This document shows, piece by piece, positions 12,157 to 22,599 of a DNA stretch of 64,000 bases. The stretch is from positions 502,766 through 566,765 of the forward strand of contig MNCI01011946.1 in NCBI GenBank assembly GCA_015680685.1, read 5' to 3'. Numbering within the stretch: position 1 is the stretch's first letter; each line of letters opens with the position of its first letter. The notes beneath the pieces are model-generated. The model was not told where the DNA came from, made no database searches, and saw only the letters and a program-made list of their open reading frames with translations. Origin of the DNA: Gnetum montanum (Eukaryota; Streptophyta; Gnetopsida; Gnetales; Gnetaceae). The position numbers were made by a program, and so were the translations under genes.

Positions 12157-13849
12157 GTCTTTCTTGTTTCAATTAAAAGTGATATTCATATCTCAGCGCC
12201 TAAATTGCCAGTATGCTGGATTTTCTCGTGGTTAAGCACCGTTCCATTGTAGTAATGGGCCAATTAAAATTTGTTGTTTTAATTTTTTTTAAGCCCAGTA
12301 TGTATATGTGTTAGCCTTTCATTTATCTTTGTTAATTTTGTCATCATCGTTTTTCTTTTTAAAATCAGGTCTCCAAGCATATTTATGATATTTTGACCAT
12401 TTGCATTTTTAATCATGTACCAAAAACTTTGGGTCGACCTCAGCTTCTTTCTAATAAACAATAATTTGTATTCTCAATGGAATGAATCAGATGTACAGTA
12501 ACTTTTTAAAAAATATCATTCATTGACACGGTAAGGTTTCTGTGTGCTAAAGTTCTTATAAACTTTAATCTTTGTTCGATTACAAATTTTGTAAAATGAG
12601 AGAATAAAATTCATCATGAAGAAAAGGGTGAATCCCCTCTTCCTAATTATAAATAGATGTCATGAACTTTGTCGGAGAGACATTGGGGAAATTAAGAGTC
12701 AATAAAGATAGGAACTATCAAAAGGCCTCTATCAAGCCATCATGAAGCCATTATTATTTTTGGGGGTGCTAAAATCCAAAATAATTGAAATATTGGTAAA
12801 CAGAAGTTTATGATTTGGTGCTCTCGAGTAGAATTGAACCTTTGACTTGGGCTTACCAAGCCAAGACCTGGACCACTTGGCTAACACCTTTGTAATATAT
12901 ATGGGCATCATGCTTAGATATTACTAAGCCAAGTCATTATTATTTTTGCTAACTTGAGGTTATCAAGCCAAGCCATTTGGCCTAGGGTTACCTAGCCAAG
13001 CTATTATTAATTTTGCATCATGCTTAGATATGGACATCTAAGATTTGTAATAAATTTCAACCAAGTAATAATATTATTCTTGATGATCAATACACTTGTC
13101 TACTTGCTTTTTTGTATTTGGAAGTGTTTTTGACCGCATGTTCTCTATTATATTTGGAACCTTTGGTGTGGTTTTTTTTCCCCAACAATAAGAACGTGTT
13201 AAATATCATATTCTCAAATATGTAGCTTTTTAGTTACAACTTAAAGAAAAAAATTCCAATGAAAGTTAAACAATTAATAAGCTCAAGTTGGAGAAACTAT
13301 AAACTTTTGTTACTATTTGTTTATTATTTTTGATTGATGCATTTTTTTGTCTTTAAAGAGAGCATTTGTCTTCTCTTTACAAGAAACCCTTTACTAAAGT
13401 GAAAACCTAAAAAGATTCTTTTGAATAAGGGCAAGAATTTATTTTTTTGTTTTATTTTTTTTTTAACTCTAGAGGGAAGGTTTTTTAGAATTGGTTGTAA
13501 GGATGGAAACCTAAAAAGGTATTTCCAAAGCTAGTAATTTTTTTCTTTAGGCTTTATTTTCTATATTGATGATATGATGTACTCTAAAGTTTTCATAACT
13601 TTCTTCCATTTGGTTGAATCATGCTTTTCCAAATTATTTCAAAATCATATTTAATGAGTTTACATCTCACAAACTCCAATTTTAGATGTTTTATCTCACA
13701 AACTTCCTTATAATGTTACAATATTTTCACATGGTACCCTCATACTATTTCAAATCACAATCTCAAGTTGATCTCACAAGCTTTATTTCACATGGTACCC
13801 TCTCATACTATCTCATAAGTCATATTTGTAATCTTGAATTGATTTAAAG
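12157..13849. other. GRIP 3' UTR and intergenic DNA
   Basis: AT-rich sequence without a supported gene. It holds a reverse-oriented tRNA-like SINE head (12815-12892). The sequence GCATCATGCTTAGATAT recurs at about 12905 and 13016, bounding an imperfect duplication containing AAGCCAAG. An imperfect tandem repeat of about 60 bp carries TTCACATGGTACCCT at about 13726 and 13786. A poly(A) signal candidate is near 12603. I cannot place the cleavage site. Confidence 0.55.
12815..12892 (-). repeat. tRNA-related SINE head, third type
   Basis: On the minus strand, TTAGCCAAGTGGTC (box A, plus 12871-12884) is followed by GGTTCAATTC (box B, plus 12831-12840) and a closing stretch GAGAGCACC that could pair with the start. 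Spacing fits a tRNA-derived pol III promoter. It could be a decayed tRNA gene rather than a SINE, but the acceptor stem is poor. Confidence 0.45.
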
Positions 13850-13854
13850 ATTAT

Positions 13855-14453
13855 TGATAGGTTATGCGAAGGGTTGCATCGATGGGCATATGTTGATGCA
13901 TCCCTATCGATGCATGGGTTGATGCATCAACGCAGTGTTTGTCTTTGCCTATATAAGTGCACGTACCCATCGCAATTATGGCACCATTTGAGTCAATAAA
14001 GTAGTTAGGTTCTTGCAGTTTGTTTCCATAAAAGTTAGAATATTTTCTAAGTGCTTGCAATAGGACTTCAAGGATTATACAGATCGTAATTCAAGCATCA
14101 ATGTACCTAAACACTTTGATGTGTCAACAATAAAAACTAGATTCTTGGAACTCCTTGCAGCCCTCAAAATAGATTAATGTTTTCTTGCATGCATTTTACT
14201 ATTCATGCACTTTACGTTCATGTCTTATTTAATTAATACACAAGTACAGTCACCTTGAACATGTCGTTAATGCTTGATAATCCCAGTAGTGTTATCACTT
14301 GGTTCACCCAGTAGCATTCTTAATGAGTTCAGGATGTGCACAAAAGGTGGGCCCATATGCTTATGTTAGGAAGTAGATTAACACATTAGATAGTTAATTA
14401 GCTTAATTCATAATTAATTACTTTACTCACACTTAGATTAAACCAGAAAAAAA
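13855..14453 (+). repeat. Element A 5' LTR, 3'-truncated
   Basis: Starts TGATAG after the ATTAT target duplication. U3 is packed with GATGCATC palindromes (13876-13935), followed by TATATAA at 13950-13956. U5 carries the 'cccagtag' and 'ggatgtgcacaaaaggtggg' segments shared with the LTRs of C and E. The terminal 3' portion and the primer site are deleted: the LTR runs into gag homology at about 14454. Confidence 0.75.
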
Positions 14454-14880
14454 AACAATTCAAAGTGGTCTATACTCATCCAAATGCCTACACTTTGGAT
14501 TTCACCTTCATCCTACACCATGACAAGCAGCTGCGATGGAGAGATAGGGAAGACAACATCATGTTACCTCTCAACCGATCTATTCCTTCAATACTGTTAA
14601 ACAATATCATCAATTTGGGCATTACTAGACTCAATGCAGAGTATGAAGTTCATAACCATGCTTATCAGGATTATCATCCCACAAAAGCACAATAAAAGAA
14701 AGAATGGCAAATGGAAGCTAGATATGAGGCCTCCAAAGGCAAAACATTTCCTACCCACTCGTTCCTACAAACACCCAAAGAAGGTGAGGACTTCTTTTTG
14801 GGTGCCTCCCAAAATATAGATTCTCCTCCTCTTCTTGATGAGGAAACCCTTAACCAGTGGTTATAGGAAGAATGGGTCTT
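14454..14880 (+). pseudogene. Element A gag, N-terminal module (broken)
   Basis: Encodes VVYTHPNAYTLDFTFILHH and then YHPTKAQ, matching the N-terminal gag module of elements B, C, E and F. The true start is missing through the LTR-gag deletion. It is closed by TAA at 14693-14695, then out of frame. The acidic/basic linker that follows (14880-15270) is frame-shifted. The function of this module is not known to me. Confidence 0.7.
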
Positions 14881-15266
14881 AAGGTTAAGGGGGCCTTGAA
14901 AGGTGGTAACCAAGGCAAGAACAATGACAAGCACGAAGAGAGAGATAAAAATGGTAATCAAGGTAGGGGTTAAAGAAGAGGAGGCAGTAGACATCACTTT
15001 GGTGCTAATTCTCCTTCCTCTTCACCTTCATCATCCTCAAAGTCTTCCTCCTCCAACTCCGATAGGAGAAGCAAATGCAACAAAAATCTTGATGAAGATG
15101 AACAGTAGGATAGGGATTATCACAAATCCCACTAAAACAACAGAGACCACGAGCATGAGCAACATGGGGATGAACATCACAAAGAGCAAAGGGATAATAG
15201 AACTCATCATGGACATCATGGCCATGATAGGGACCACAAAGGTTGCTATGGCTATGATGAGTCCAT

Positions 15267-16290
15267 GCTAGCTACTAGAAATATGTTGAACATTTCAGAG
15301 GTTGTTAGGATACAACCTAGGCACATGAAGAATAGCCAAATCAAATGCTTGGATATGAATAATATCCCCAAGTTCGATGGGGGATACAATTTAGATCCAA
15401 AAAATCATCTGTAAGCCTTTCATGATGCTTGTGCCTTGCAAAATGTGAAAAATAAATGGTAAAAGCTAAAACTATTCCCAATGCCACTCATTAAAGAAGT
15501 AGAGGATTGGTATCGGTCCTTGAAACCGAAATCTATTTGGCAATGGAGTATGATGCTAAAGCTGTTCAATGACAAGAACCAGACGTACTCTAGAGTGTCT
15601 AATTTAAGGAGGCAAATCCAAGGGTAGAAACAAGGCACTCATGAGTCCTTGGATGCGACTAAGGACAGGTACTACTCTTTGTTACATCGCTGCCCAGGCT
15701 ATGGATACTCCCAACGGAATCAATTATGCCATATCATAAATGGAATTAGAACTGAAACAAGGAGAACCCTTAGGGTTTATGCCCAAGGGAGACTTTCTAA
15801 GCTAAGGGCCCATCAAATTCAAAGGCTCATTGAGCAAGTGACCAAAGAGGAAGAAGAGCTGAAAAAATGGAAAAGCGTAGAGAAATACAATAGAGATCCC
15901 TTCATCCACAAGAGAGAGGTCCATTTTTGTGAAAATGAGAAGGAAGCACCGCTTGATGAAGTGGTGCAAAGGAAAACCTTGCCAATCCAAAAATCTATTA
16001 TTGAAATATTGGCTAAGGTTGACAAAATGTGGGACTCCTTGGACAAAAAATTTCAAACTACTCTGAAAATTGCAAATGAGAGGAGAGATCAATGAGGTAG
16101 TGGTTATGAGCGAAGGAAGAAGAAGGAGGTCGAACGTGAACATCATAAAGCTAAAGACAAAGTTGCAACAATAGAGGAGGTTGCAAATTTTGAGTTTAAT
16201 GATGATGGTTGTGATATATGCCAATATGAAGAACATCCCTTTGCCCTATTGTGTCACACTTACAGGAATTTGGAATGTATGCTTTAAATT
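15267..16290 (+). pseudogene. Element A gag core (capsid-like) and zinc knuckle
   Basis: Capsid-like retrotransposon gag core, beginning near LDMNNIPKFDGGYN at about 15352 and running through WYRSLKP, the MMLKLFNDKNQTYSRVSNL helix region and the LLHRCPGYGYSQRNQL segment, to a Lys/Glu-rich tail. The stretch 15649-16095 is open, with stops before and after. A knuckle-like CDICQYEEH...C lies near 16210-16255. Gln-to-stop and Trp-to-stop changes dominate, consistent with cytosine deamination. Confidence 0.8.
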
Positions 16291-17640
16291 CTAGACTAGT
16301 AAAATGGCAAGCACCTAGGAGGTTGCCTTATCCCTAAGGCAACTATCAGCAGCAGTTCCACCAACAAGCTTACTATATGAGTGGAGCACCACCTCAACCT
16401 TAAGAATAATATCATCAGTGGCAACACCCATAGTCATGGGGAATACCACCTCCAAGGCAACAATACCCTTATCATCATCAACCTAATCCATACGTGTACT
16501 ACGCTTAGCAGCCCATTTCTCCACATGACACTTTCAGTCATTCTTCCTTTCCACAACACTATTATCCTCCTAAATACTATGGAGCACCTTCACCAAGGGG
16601 GATGTCCCTAGTCCTCTACAATCCTCCTCCACACTTTCCACTTCTACACCTTCACCTTCAACCCCTTTGCCATCTACTCCATCCATGCAAGGTAAGATAC
16701 CTACCTAGCCATAGTAGAGAAATGCTATGAGGGCCATAGACTTATAGCTGGCTTCTCAATTGAGTGGTTATAAATCCAAGCAGCACAAATGATCATTCTT
16801 TAGAACCAACAATCCCACAAAGCCCTCACAAACACCTATGGCTGCTAACCCTATTGTTACTACCTCTTAAATGTCTGTTGAGAAACTTGCATACTAAAGC
16901 ACTTTCCAATTGCACACCGTCATGTTGACCCATGTGGTCATAGATTAGATTAGGGCTAGCCATCTTCCTAGCAAGAGATCTGATCCTAGGAGTCCTCTTA
17001 TCTATTTATAGATTATTAGAACCATGTAAGGCTCGTTTAGACTTAGGCTCTGAAGTTAACTTGATTTTGTAAGAAATGTACAAAGCCTAAAACTTGCCTC
17101 CCTTAAAAAGAGCAACATTAGGTTGAAGTTGGCAAACTAATCCATCACTGTTCTTTTGGGATTGGTAGAAGACATCATGATCACCATTTATGGATGGTCG
17201 TGTCCTACTGATTTCCTGGTAATTCATGTGGAGAACAATAAAGGGGACTTCCCTATCATCATGGAAAGAGCATGGCTAAGTACTATAAATGCATGGTTGG
17301 GGATCAGAGACCTTTCCTTAGAAATTTCCAAGGAAAATGACTTTAAAAAATTTGAGAAGAAGAGAGTTCCATGCATCGCGCACAATGACATAGGGTGCCA
17401 TTACATACAAAAACTATGGATTGTAAAGTGCACAACACTTCAAGCATGTAGTCAATGTGCAAACATCAAAGAAATTCAAAGGTGCTTATACACAACAGTC
17501 ACTAAACAAAAGGGCATTCAATGGCTGACAACTAAAAATGAGGTTGAATCAATAATGTGCATGGAACCAGCTAAGAGCCTCACAAGTTCATATGTGGAAA
17601 GCATGGATCAATAGAAGCAAATCCATCACCAACTCTCTGA
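16291..17640 (+). pseudogene. Element A Pro/Gln/Tyr-rich linker and aspartic protease
   Basis: After gag a Pro/Gln/Tyr-rich linker (16330-16700) leads to a retropepsin-like segment: EPCKARLDLGSEVNLIL around 17022-17073, LVEDIMITI and DFLVIHVENNKGDFPIIM in the open stretch 17156-17614, then TINAWLGIRDLSLEI. The active-site triad reads DLGS (17040-17051) in place of DSGS or DTGA, and several stops are present, so the enzyme is dead. A Cys-rich segment of unknown role follows (17370-17480). Confidence 0.7.
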
Positions 17641-17689
17641 TGAATAAGGTGAAATCAATTAGAGAGAGTTGGAGATCCTTAAAACTTTC

Positions 17690-18780
17690 AAGTAAGAGCC
17701 CCTTGAACTAAAGGCTATATTGGCAGCAATGGAGTATGTATTTCTAAACAATGGCAAGCCAGTAATTATCAATGCCACACTTGGCCTTGAACAAAAGAAG
17801 AAATTATTAGAAGTCATGAACAAATGATCAACAGCCTTTGCCTGGTCACATCATGAGCTAATAGGAATTGATCTAAGGATATGCCAGTATAGAATATATA
17901 TAGATTCCTCCATCAAACCAAAGAGGCAACTGCAAAGACACTTGAACCCAAAGCTCAAGCAAATCATCAATGAAGAGATTAAACAAGTCCTCAAGGTTGG
18001 GTTCATTTATCCCATTGTGAATAGCAAGTGGGTTAGCCCCCTTGTTATTGTGCCAAAGAAAGAAGAAAACTAGAGAGTCTATATAGACCTCAGGCTGTTG
18101 AATATGGCCACTTACAAGGATCACTTTCCATTACCATTTGTGGGCTAAGTGCTTGATACTATCATAGGGCATTGCTACTATAGCCTTCTAGATGGTTATA
18201 ATGACTATAACCAAATCCAAATTGCACTAGAGAACTAGGCAAAGACAACATTCACAAATCCTTGGGGGACTTTTGCATAGAAAAATATGTCCTTTGGCCT
18301 ATGCAATGCTCCCACTACATTCCAATGATTGGTCCTCAGCATCTTCCAACAATAAATTAGTAGAGAGGTATAAGTCTTCATGGATGACTTCTTTACCTAT
18401 GGGGCTACCTTTGAGTAAGCCTTGGACTATCTTAAGCAAGTTCTTCAATGGTGTGTAGAAACCAACTTATGGCTCAATTGGTAAAAGAGCCATCTAATGG
18501 TCTAAGAAGGCATTATTTTGGGACACCGAATTTCAACTAAAGGGATCGAGGTAGACCCCAAAAAAATAAGGATCATCCAAGGAATAACCAAATAACCAGA
18601 GATCATAAAAGATGTGAAGTCATTCCTTGGCGACATTAGTTATTACAAGTGCTTCATTGAGAACTTATCAAATATTGTTAAGTCATTAGTGGAGCTTACA
18701 AAGAAGGGTGTACCATTCATTTGGACCAAGGAATGTGAGCATGCATTCCAACAACTCAAGTAGAAACTCTAATTCTATGA
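17690..18780 (+). pseudogene. Element A reverse transcriptase
   Basis: Ty3-type RT. In order: FAWSHHELIGIDLRICQYRI, the finger motif SKWVSPLVIVPKK, IDLRLLN, DHFPLPFV, SLLDGYNDYNQI, FGLCNAPTTFQ, the catalytic FMDD at 18377-18388, and the connection with SFLGDISYYKCFIENLS. At least ten in-frame stops are present, mostly CAG or TGG converted to TAG. The catalytic box itself is unchanged. Confidence 0.85.
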
Positions 18781-18789
18781 GCACCAAAC

Positions 18790-19190
18790 TAGTCCAAGCC
18801 ATGCCATATTATGACGAATGCATCAAACTATGCCTTGGAAGTCATGCTTACATATATGGACAATAAAAAATGTCCATATTACATCCACTTTGCAAGTAGA
18901 AGCATTGTGAGTGCACAACTCAACTACACCACCACTGAAAAAGAGCTTATGGTAGTGGTGTACGCATTGGAGAGATTCAGGCACTATGTGCTTGGATATA
19001 AAGTGTTTGTGCATTGTCATCATAGTGTCATCTGGTTCTTTATGAACAAGCTAATAATAAGTCCCTATATCATATGGTGGCTGGTGATCCTTTAGGAGTT
19101 CAATCTAACAATGGTAGACAGAAAGAGGACCGAGAATGTGTTAACTGATCACTTGTCTTAGTTGAGATGGGACAACAAAGGGGATGAGAA
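18790..19190 (+). pseudogene. Element A RNase H
   Basis: Contains TNASNYALEVML, YIHFASRSI, TTEKELMVVVYALERFRHYV and TENVLTDHLS, the RNase H of Ty3 elements with the Athila-like C-terminal wording. The first catalytic Asp (usually T-D-A-S) is Asn here (near 18813), and the later DH is HH in 'CHHSVIWFF'. The stretch 18811-19095 is open but its product would be inactive. Confidence 0.8.
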
Positions 19191-19199
19191 CCCACTATT

Positions 19200-21452
19200 A
19201 GATCAATTCCCTGATGAGCTCCTCTTCATTGGTGCTTTTAATGAGCAAGCTCCCAAAGAAACAAATTGGCACGATAACATCCTCTCCAATCTACTCACAT
19301 AGGAGATGCCATAAGGGTGGGACCACAAGAAGAAACTATAGTTTCTTCATCAATCCAAACGCTTTATGGGAATCAATAGCAACCTCTACAAGGTTTACAT
19401 GGATGGCCTAGTACGATTGTGTGTCCCTAATATAGATAAACTTTGAGTCCTCAAGGATGCATACAAAGGTCCTTGTGGGGGCCATGATGGTGGAAGGCGA
19501 ATAACCATTAAGATCCTCATAGCAGGGTATTATTAGCCTACAATCTTTAGGGATTTCCATCACTTGTTCCACTCTTGCAAAAAATGGAAACATGATGGAA
19601 TGATGACCATGTGCATGGAAGGGCCTCAATAATGTATCCAATTACTAGAGCCTTTCAATCTTTTGGGGATTGACTTTATGGGGCCCATCACCCCTATGTC
19701 GAACAAAAAGACCTACACCATCATGGCTATTGACTACTATACTAAATAGATGGAAGCTGCAACTATCACTAACTGTTCATCATCTATGGTGGCCTAGTTT
19801 GTGCAATAAAATGTTGTAAACATGTTTGTGTTCCATGAGCACTAATTTCAGATAATGGAACACATTTCACTTGTACCACTTTTCAAAAGCTCATGCAATG
19901 CTTGGGGGTTGAACATACACTAACAACCCCATACCACCCTAATGAGACATGAAATTGTTCATATTGCTGGCGGTTGCGTTAAGGCACCCACGATAATGCA
20001 CCCACGTTGTATCATGGGTCGTGATATCGTGTATGCGATATCTCATCTGCCTGCGATATCGTGTACGCGATATCTCATCTGCCCGCAATATCGCGTATGC
20101 GATATCGCAGTCAGCCATAATTTCTATAAATAAGAGGTAGCTCTCCCTCATTTGGGATCCTAGTTTTAGAGTAGCGAAGCTCTGGCAGTTTGATCTCTCT
20201 AGAGTTAGATTTTTTCTCGTGTCTACCTGCAGTGTGGTGAATGTAATTGTACGGTGTCTTTATTCGAGTGTGCCGTACTTGGACACGCACATGACCAGCA
20301 ATAAACATTGAGATTAATTCATCATTGCAACATTCACTTTGTCATTTATTTATTTTTTATTTATTTAATGTTATTTGCTATTTTCTCTCTCTCACCCTTA
20401 AACTCCTAGAATGCTGAACGAGTATGACTTGATTATGAGCATTTAAGTGTGACTACTTGGTAGCCCAGTGGCGTATCTAGGATCTACACTTGGTAACCCA
20501 GTGGCATATTTGGGATCTGTGCTTGGTAATCCTAGTGACGTACCTAGGATCTAAGCTTGGTAGTCCCAGTAGTAGTTGTGCACGAAGTCCAAGATGTGTA
20601 CGGTTGATCAAGGAATCGGTTGCTTGTCGCACTTAGGCTAGATTAGATTTTCTTACCCTTTTCCTCCTAGTTTAGCTTAGTTAAATATTATTTTTCCACT
20701 GCCTTCAGAAGTAGCATAGATTAGGACACATCATACACCTCACTCTGGACTAAACCATACGTGACAAATATGCAATACTAGTCCATGTGGGAAGACAAGG
20801 AACTGCGACCTAAGGATAACTGTCTAGGTGCCACAACTAGTCCATCTACGGAGTTCGACCGGATCGCACGTGCGACGCTTGTTTCGTATGGTTGAGTGTA
20901 GGGGTACCTCGTCACTCATCACACCCCCAAGCCAATGGTCAAGCTAAGGTCACCAACATGGAAATTAGCAAAATACTAACTTTCATTGTCAGTAAGTATA
21001 GGAAGGACTGGAGCAAGAACTCAATGATGCCCTTTGGGCTTATCATTTAACATGGAAACTTCCAATTAAGTATTCTCCTTATGAGTTTGTATATGGAAAA
21101 CTTCCAACACTTTCCATCCAAGCTGAACTTCGTACACATTAAACAACCTATGACCTTGGCTTAGACTTAAGTCTAACTTAGAAAAAAATAAAAAGACTAA
21201 TGAACCTCAACATGCTAACAAGAATCAATTAGTGGCCTTGTCATCTAATGAAGTGCATAAGGCACATAGTAAACAATGTCATGACCTCAAGATTAGGAAG
21301 GTAAAGTTTCAACCAGGGGATAAGATGCTCTACTAGAAACCCATGCACATGCCTCAATGAATGAAATTTCAAACATTATAAGAGGATCCTTACATTATCT
21401 ATGAAACCTTTCCATCTAGGGCCTTGATGATCTACCACCTTGACAGCCCAAG
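19200..21452 (+). pseudogene. Element A integrase, split by a solo LTR
   Basis: HHCC zinc region near 19525-19590 (FHHLFHSCKKW), then the core: LLGIDFMGPIT (first Asp), ISDNGTHFT near 19848 (second Asp), and after the solo LTR, QANGQAKVTNMEISKIL (Glu) near 20930-20982. The LTR sits between the second Asp and the Glu. The C-terminal domain (KVKFQPGDK, then ALMIYHLDSP) runs up to the element B insertion point and continues for a few codons after 50956. Frames shift at least twice before the LTR. Confidence 0.8.
19940..20921 (+). repeat. Solo LTR inserted in element A integrase
   Basis: 982 bp, starting TAATGAG and ending ACTCATCA, flanked by perfect 5-bp repeats CACCC (19935-19939 and 20922-20926). 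U3 holds an array of GCGATATC palindromes and variants (20015-20110). TATAAATA lies at 20125-20132 and the ATTCGAG..GTACTTGG segment near 20262. The 3' end (gtatggttgagtgtaggggtacc... form) matches the LTRs of E and F. The interrupted integrase resumes in phase immediately afterwards. It is the product of LTR-LTR recombination of a full element. Confidence 0.92.
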
Positions 21453-22393
21453 TGATGAGCAACAAGGTACCCCTATGCTCAACCATACAAATCATGAAGT
21501 GTTCATGCATGATTTGGTTGAATTCTGCAAACTCTATAGTTTTAGATACACTAGTTTTCTAGGAAGTGAACCTTGCCCTAATGGTCATTTTTTGTCTTCC
21601 CAATTACACTTGTGAAGCATATGGTATGGTTAACTATAATCAAGGTATATGATATTTATTGTTTTGTGTTTAATGTTCCTTGGTACTTAAATAGAGAGGT
21701 GAAGTGATTTAATAACTAATTCAATTTTACTTAACTATTCTCTAACTAGTCTTAACATAAGCATTTGGTCCCACTTTGCGTACACATCTTGAACCCATGT
21801 ATTCATTACTGGGTTACCAAGCACTACATTACTAGGTGCACAAAGTAATAACGTTATGGGATTACTAAGCGAATATGTGTTTATGCTTGAAGTGGTCATA
21901 CTCATGTATTTAATCTGTTTAGCTTAAATAATTAGCTAATCATTTAAAGTCTAATTTAGCTTAATTAATTGCATATTTAATGAAAATAATTAATGAATAA
22001 ATAAATCATTATTCTATTATAAGTGTTGCAAGGTTTGATCAAAATGCTTACCTTTATTACCATACATAGTGGTGTGGTTCAAGTACAACAGTGCTTGAAT
22101 AAAGATCTGTATACTTTTTGACTCCTACTGCGAGCACTCAGAGAAATATTCTAACTTTCAAATGAAAAAAACTACAAGAGCTCTACTACTACTATGACTT
22201 CTTCTGTTCATAAACACAACTGTGAGCTTGTAATTATAGTTTTTTTTATAGGACTACATTGACAAGGTCTCGTAAATGTAGCAAACGCTACATTGATGAA
22301 GCAATACCACGTAAATGGAGCCCCATTGACAAAGGCCCGTCGATGAGGCCGCATCAATAGAGACTCGTTGACATAACACTTTGACACTCATCA
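21453..22393 (-). repeat. Element B 3' LTR
   Basis: 941 bp. On the minus strand it begins TGATGAGTGTCAAAG directly after CAGTCATGGGGGTA and ends with the conserved TGATGAG-complement terminus. U3 contains short dyads around CATCGACG and TAGCAAACGCTA (22258-22375). U5 shares the GGGTTACC...TAGG and gaaccatgcc-type segments with the other LTRs. Confidence 0.88.
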
Positions 22394-22408
22394 TACCCCC
22401 ATGACTGA
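22394..22408 (-). promoter_or_regulatory. Element B 3' polypurine-tract-like site
   Basis: The minus strand reads CAGTCATGGGGGTA immediately before the LTR. The same 14 bases precede the 3' LTR of element C. Its place identifies it as the plus-strand primer site, although it is short and not purely purine. Confidence 0.6.
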
Positions 22409-22599
22409 ATGAAAACTTGTCCTCGATTTCCTTTACAAAATTAGGAAGGTATGGGATTATGTACTAACTCTTAACATAACAAAACTGAGTGTCCAAGTGT
22501 ATGAATCAACACATTACAAATATTGTGGTGTTTATGACACAAAAGTAAACATGATGACGTAATAACTCAAAATTGAACAACACATCCTCTAGTGGCATG

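Noticed and set aside
14903-15271. Open frame of 122 codons, Met/Ile/Lys-rich
   Set aside because: A shifted frame of the gag linker; homologous positions in E and F read in a different frame as a Ser/Arg-rich linker.
15802-16236. Minus-strand open frame of 144 codons
   Set aside because: It is antisense to the gag core of element A, has Phe/Leu-rich composition typical of a reversed Lys/Glu-rich frame, and similar antisense frames lie under gag of F (63427-63816).
20000-20110. Repeated GCGATATC words as a CRISPR-like or satellite array
   Set aside because: No constant spacer length, lies in an LTR U3 in a plant nuclear context, and other LTRs carry comparable but different palindromes.
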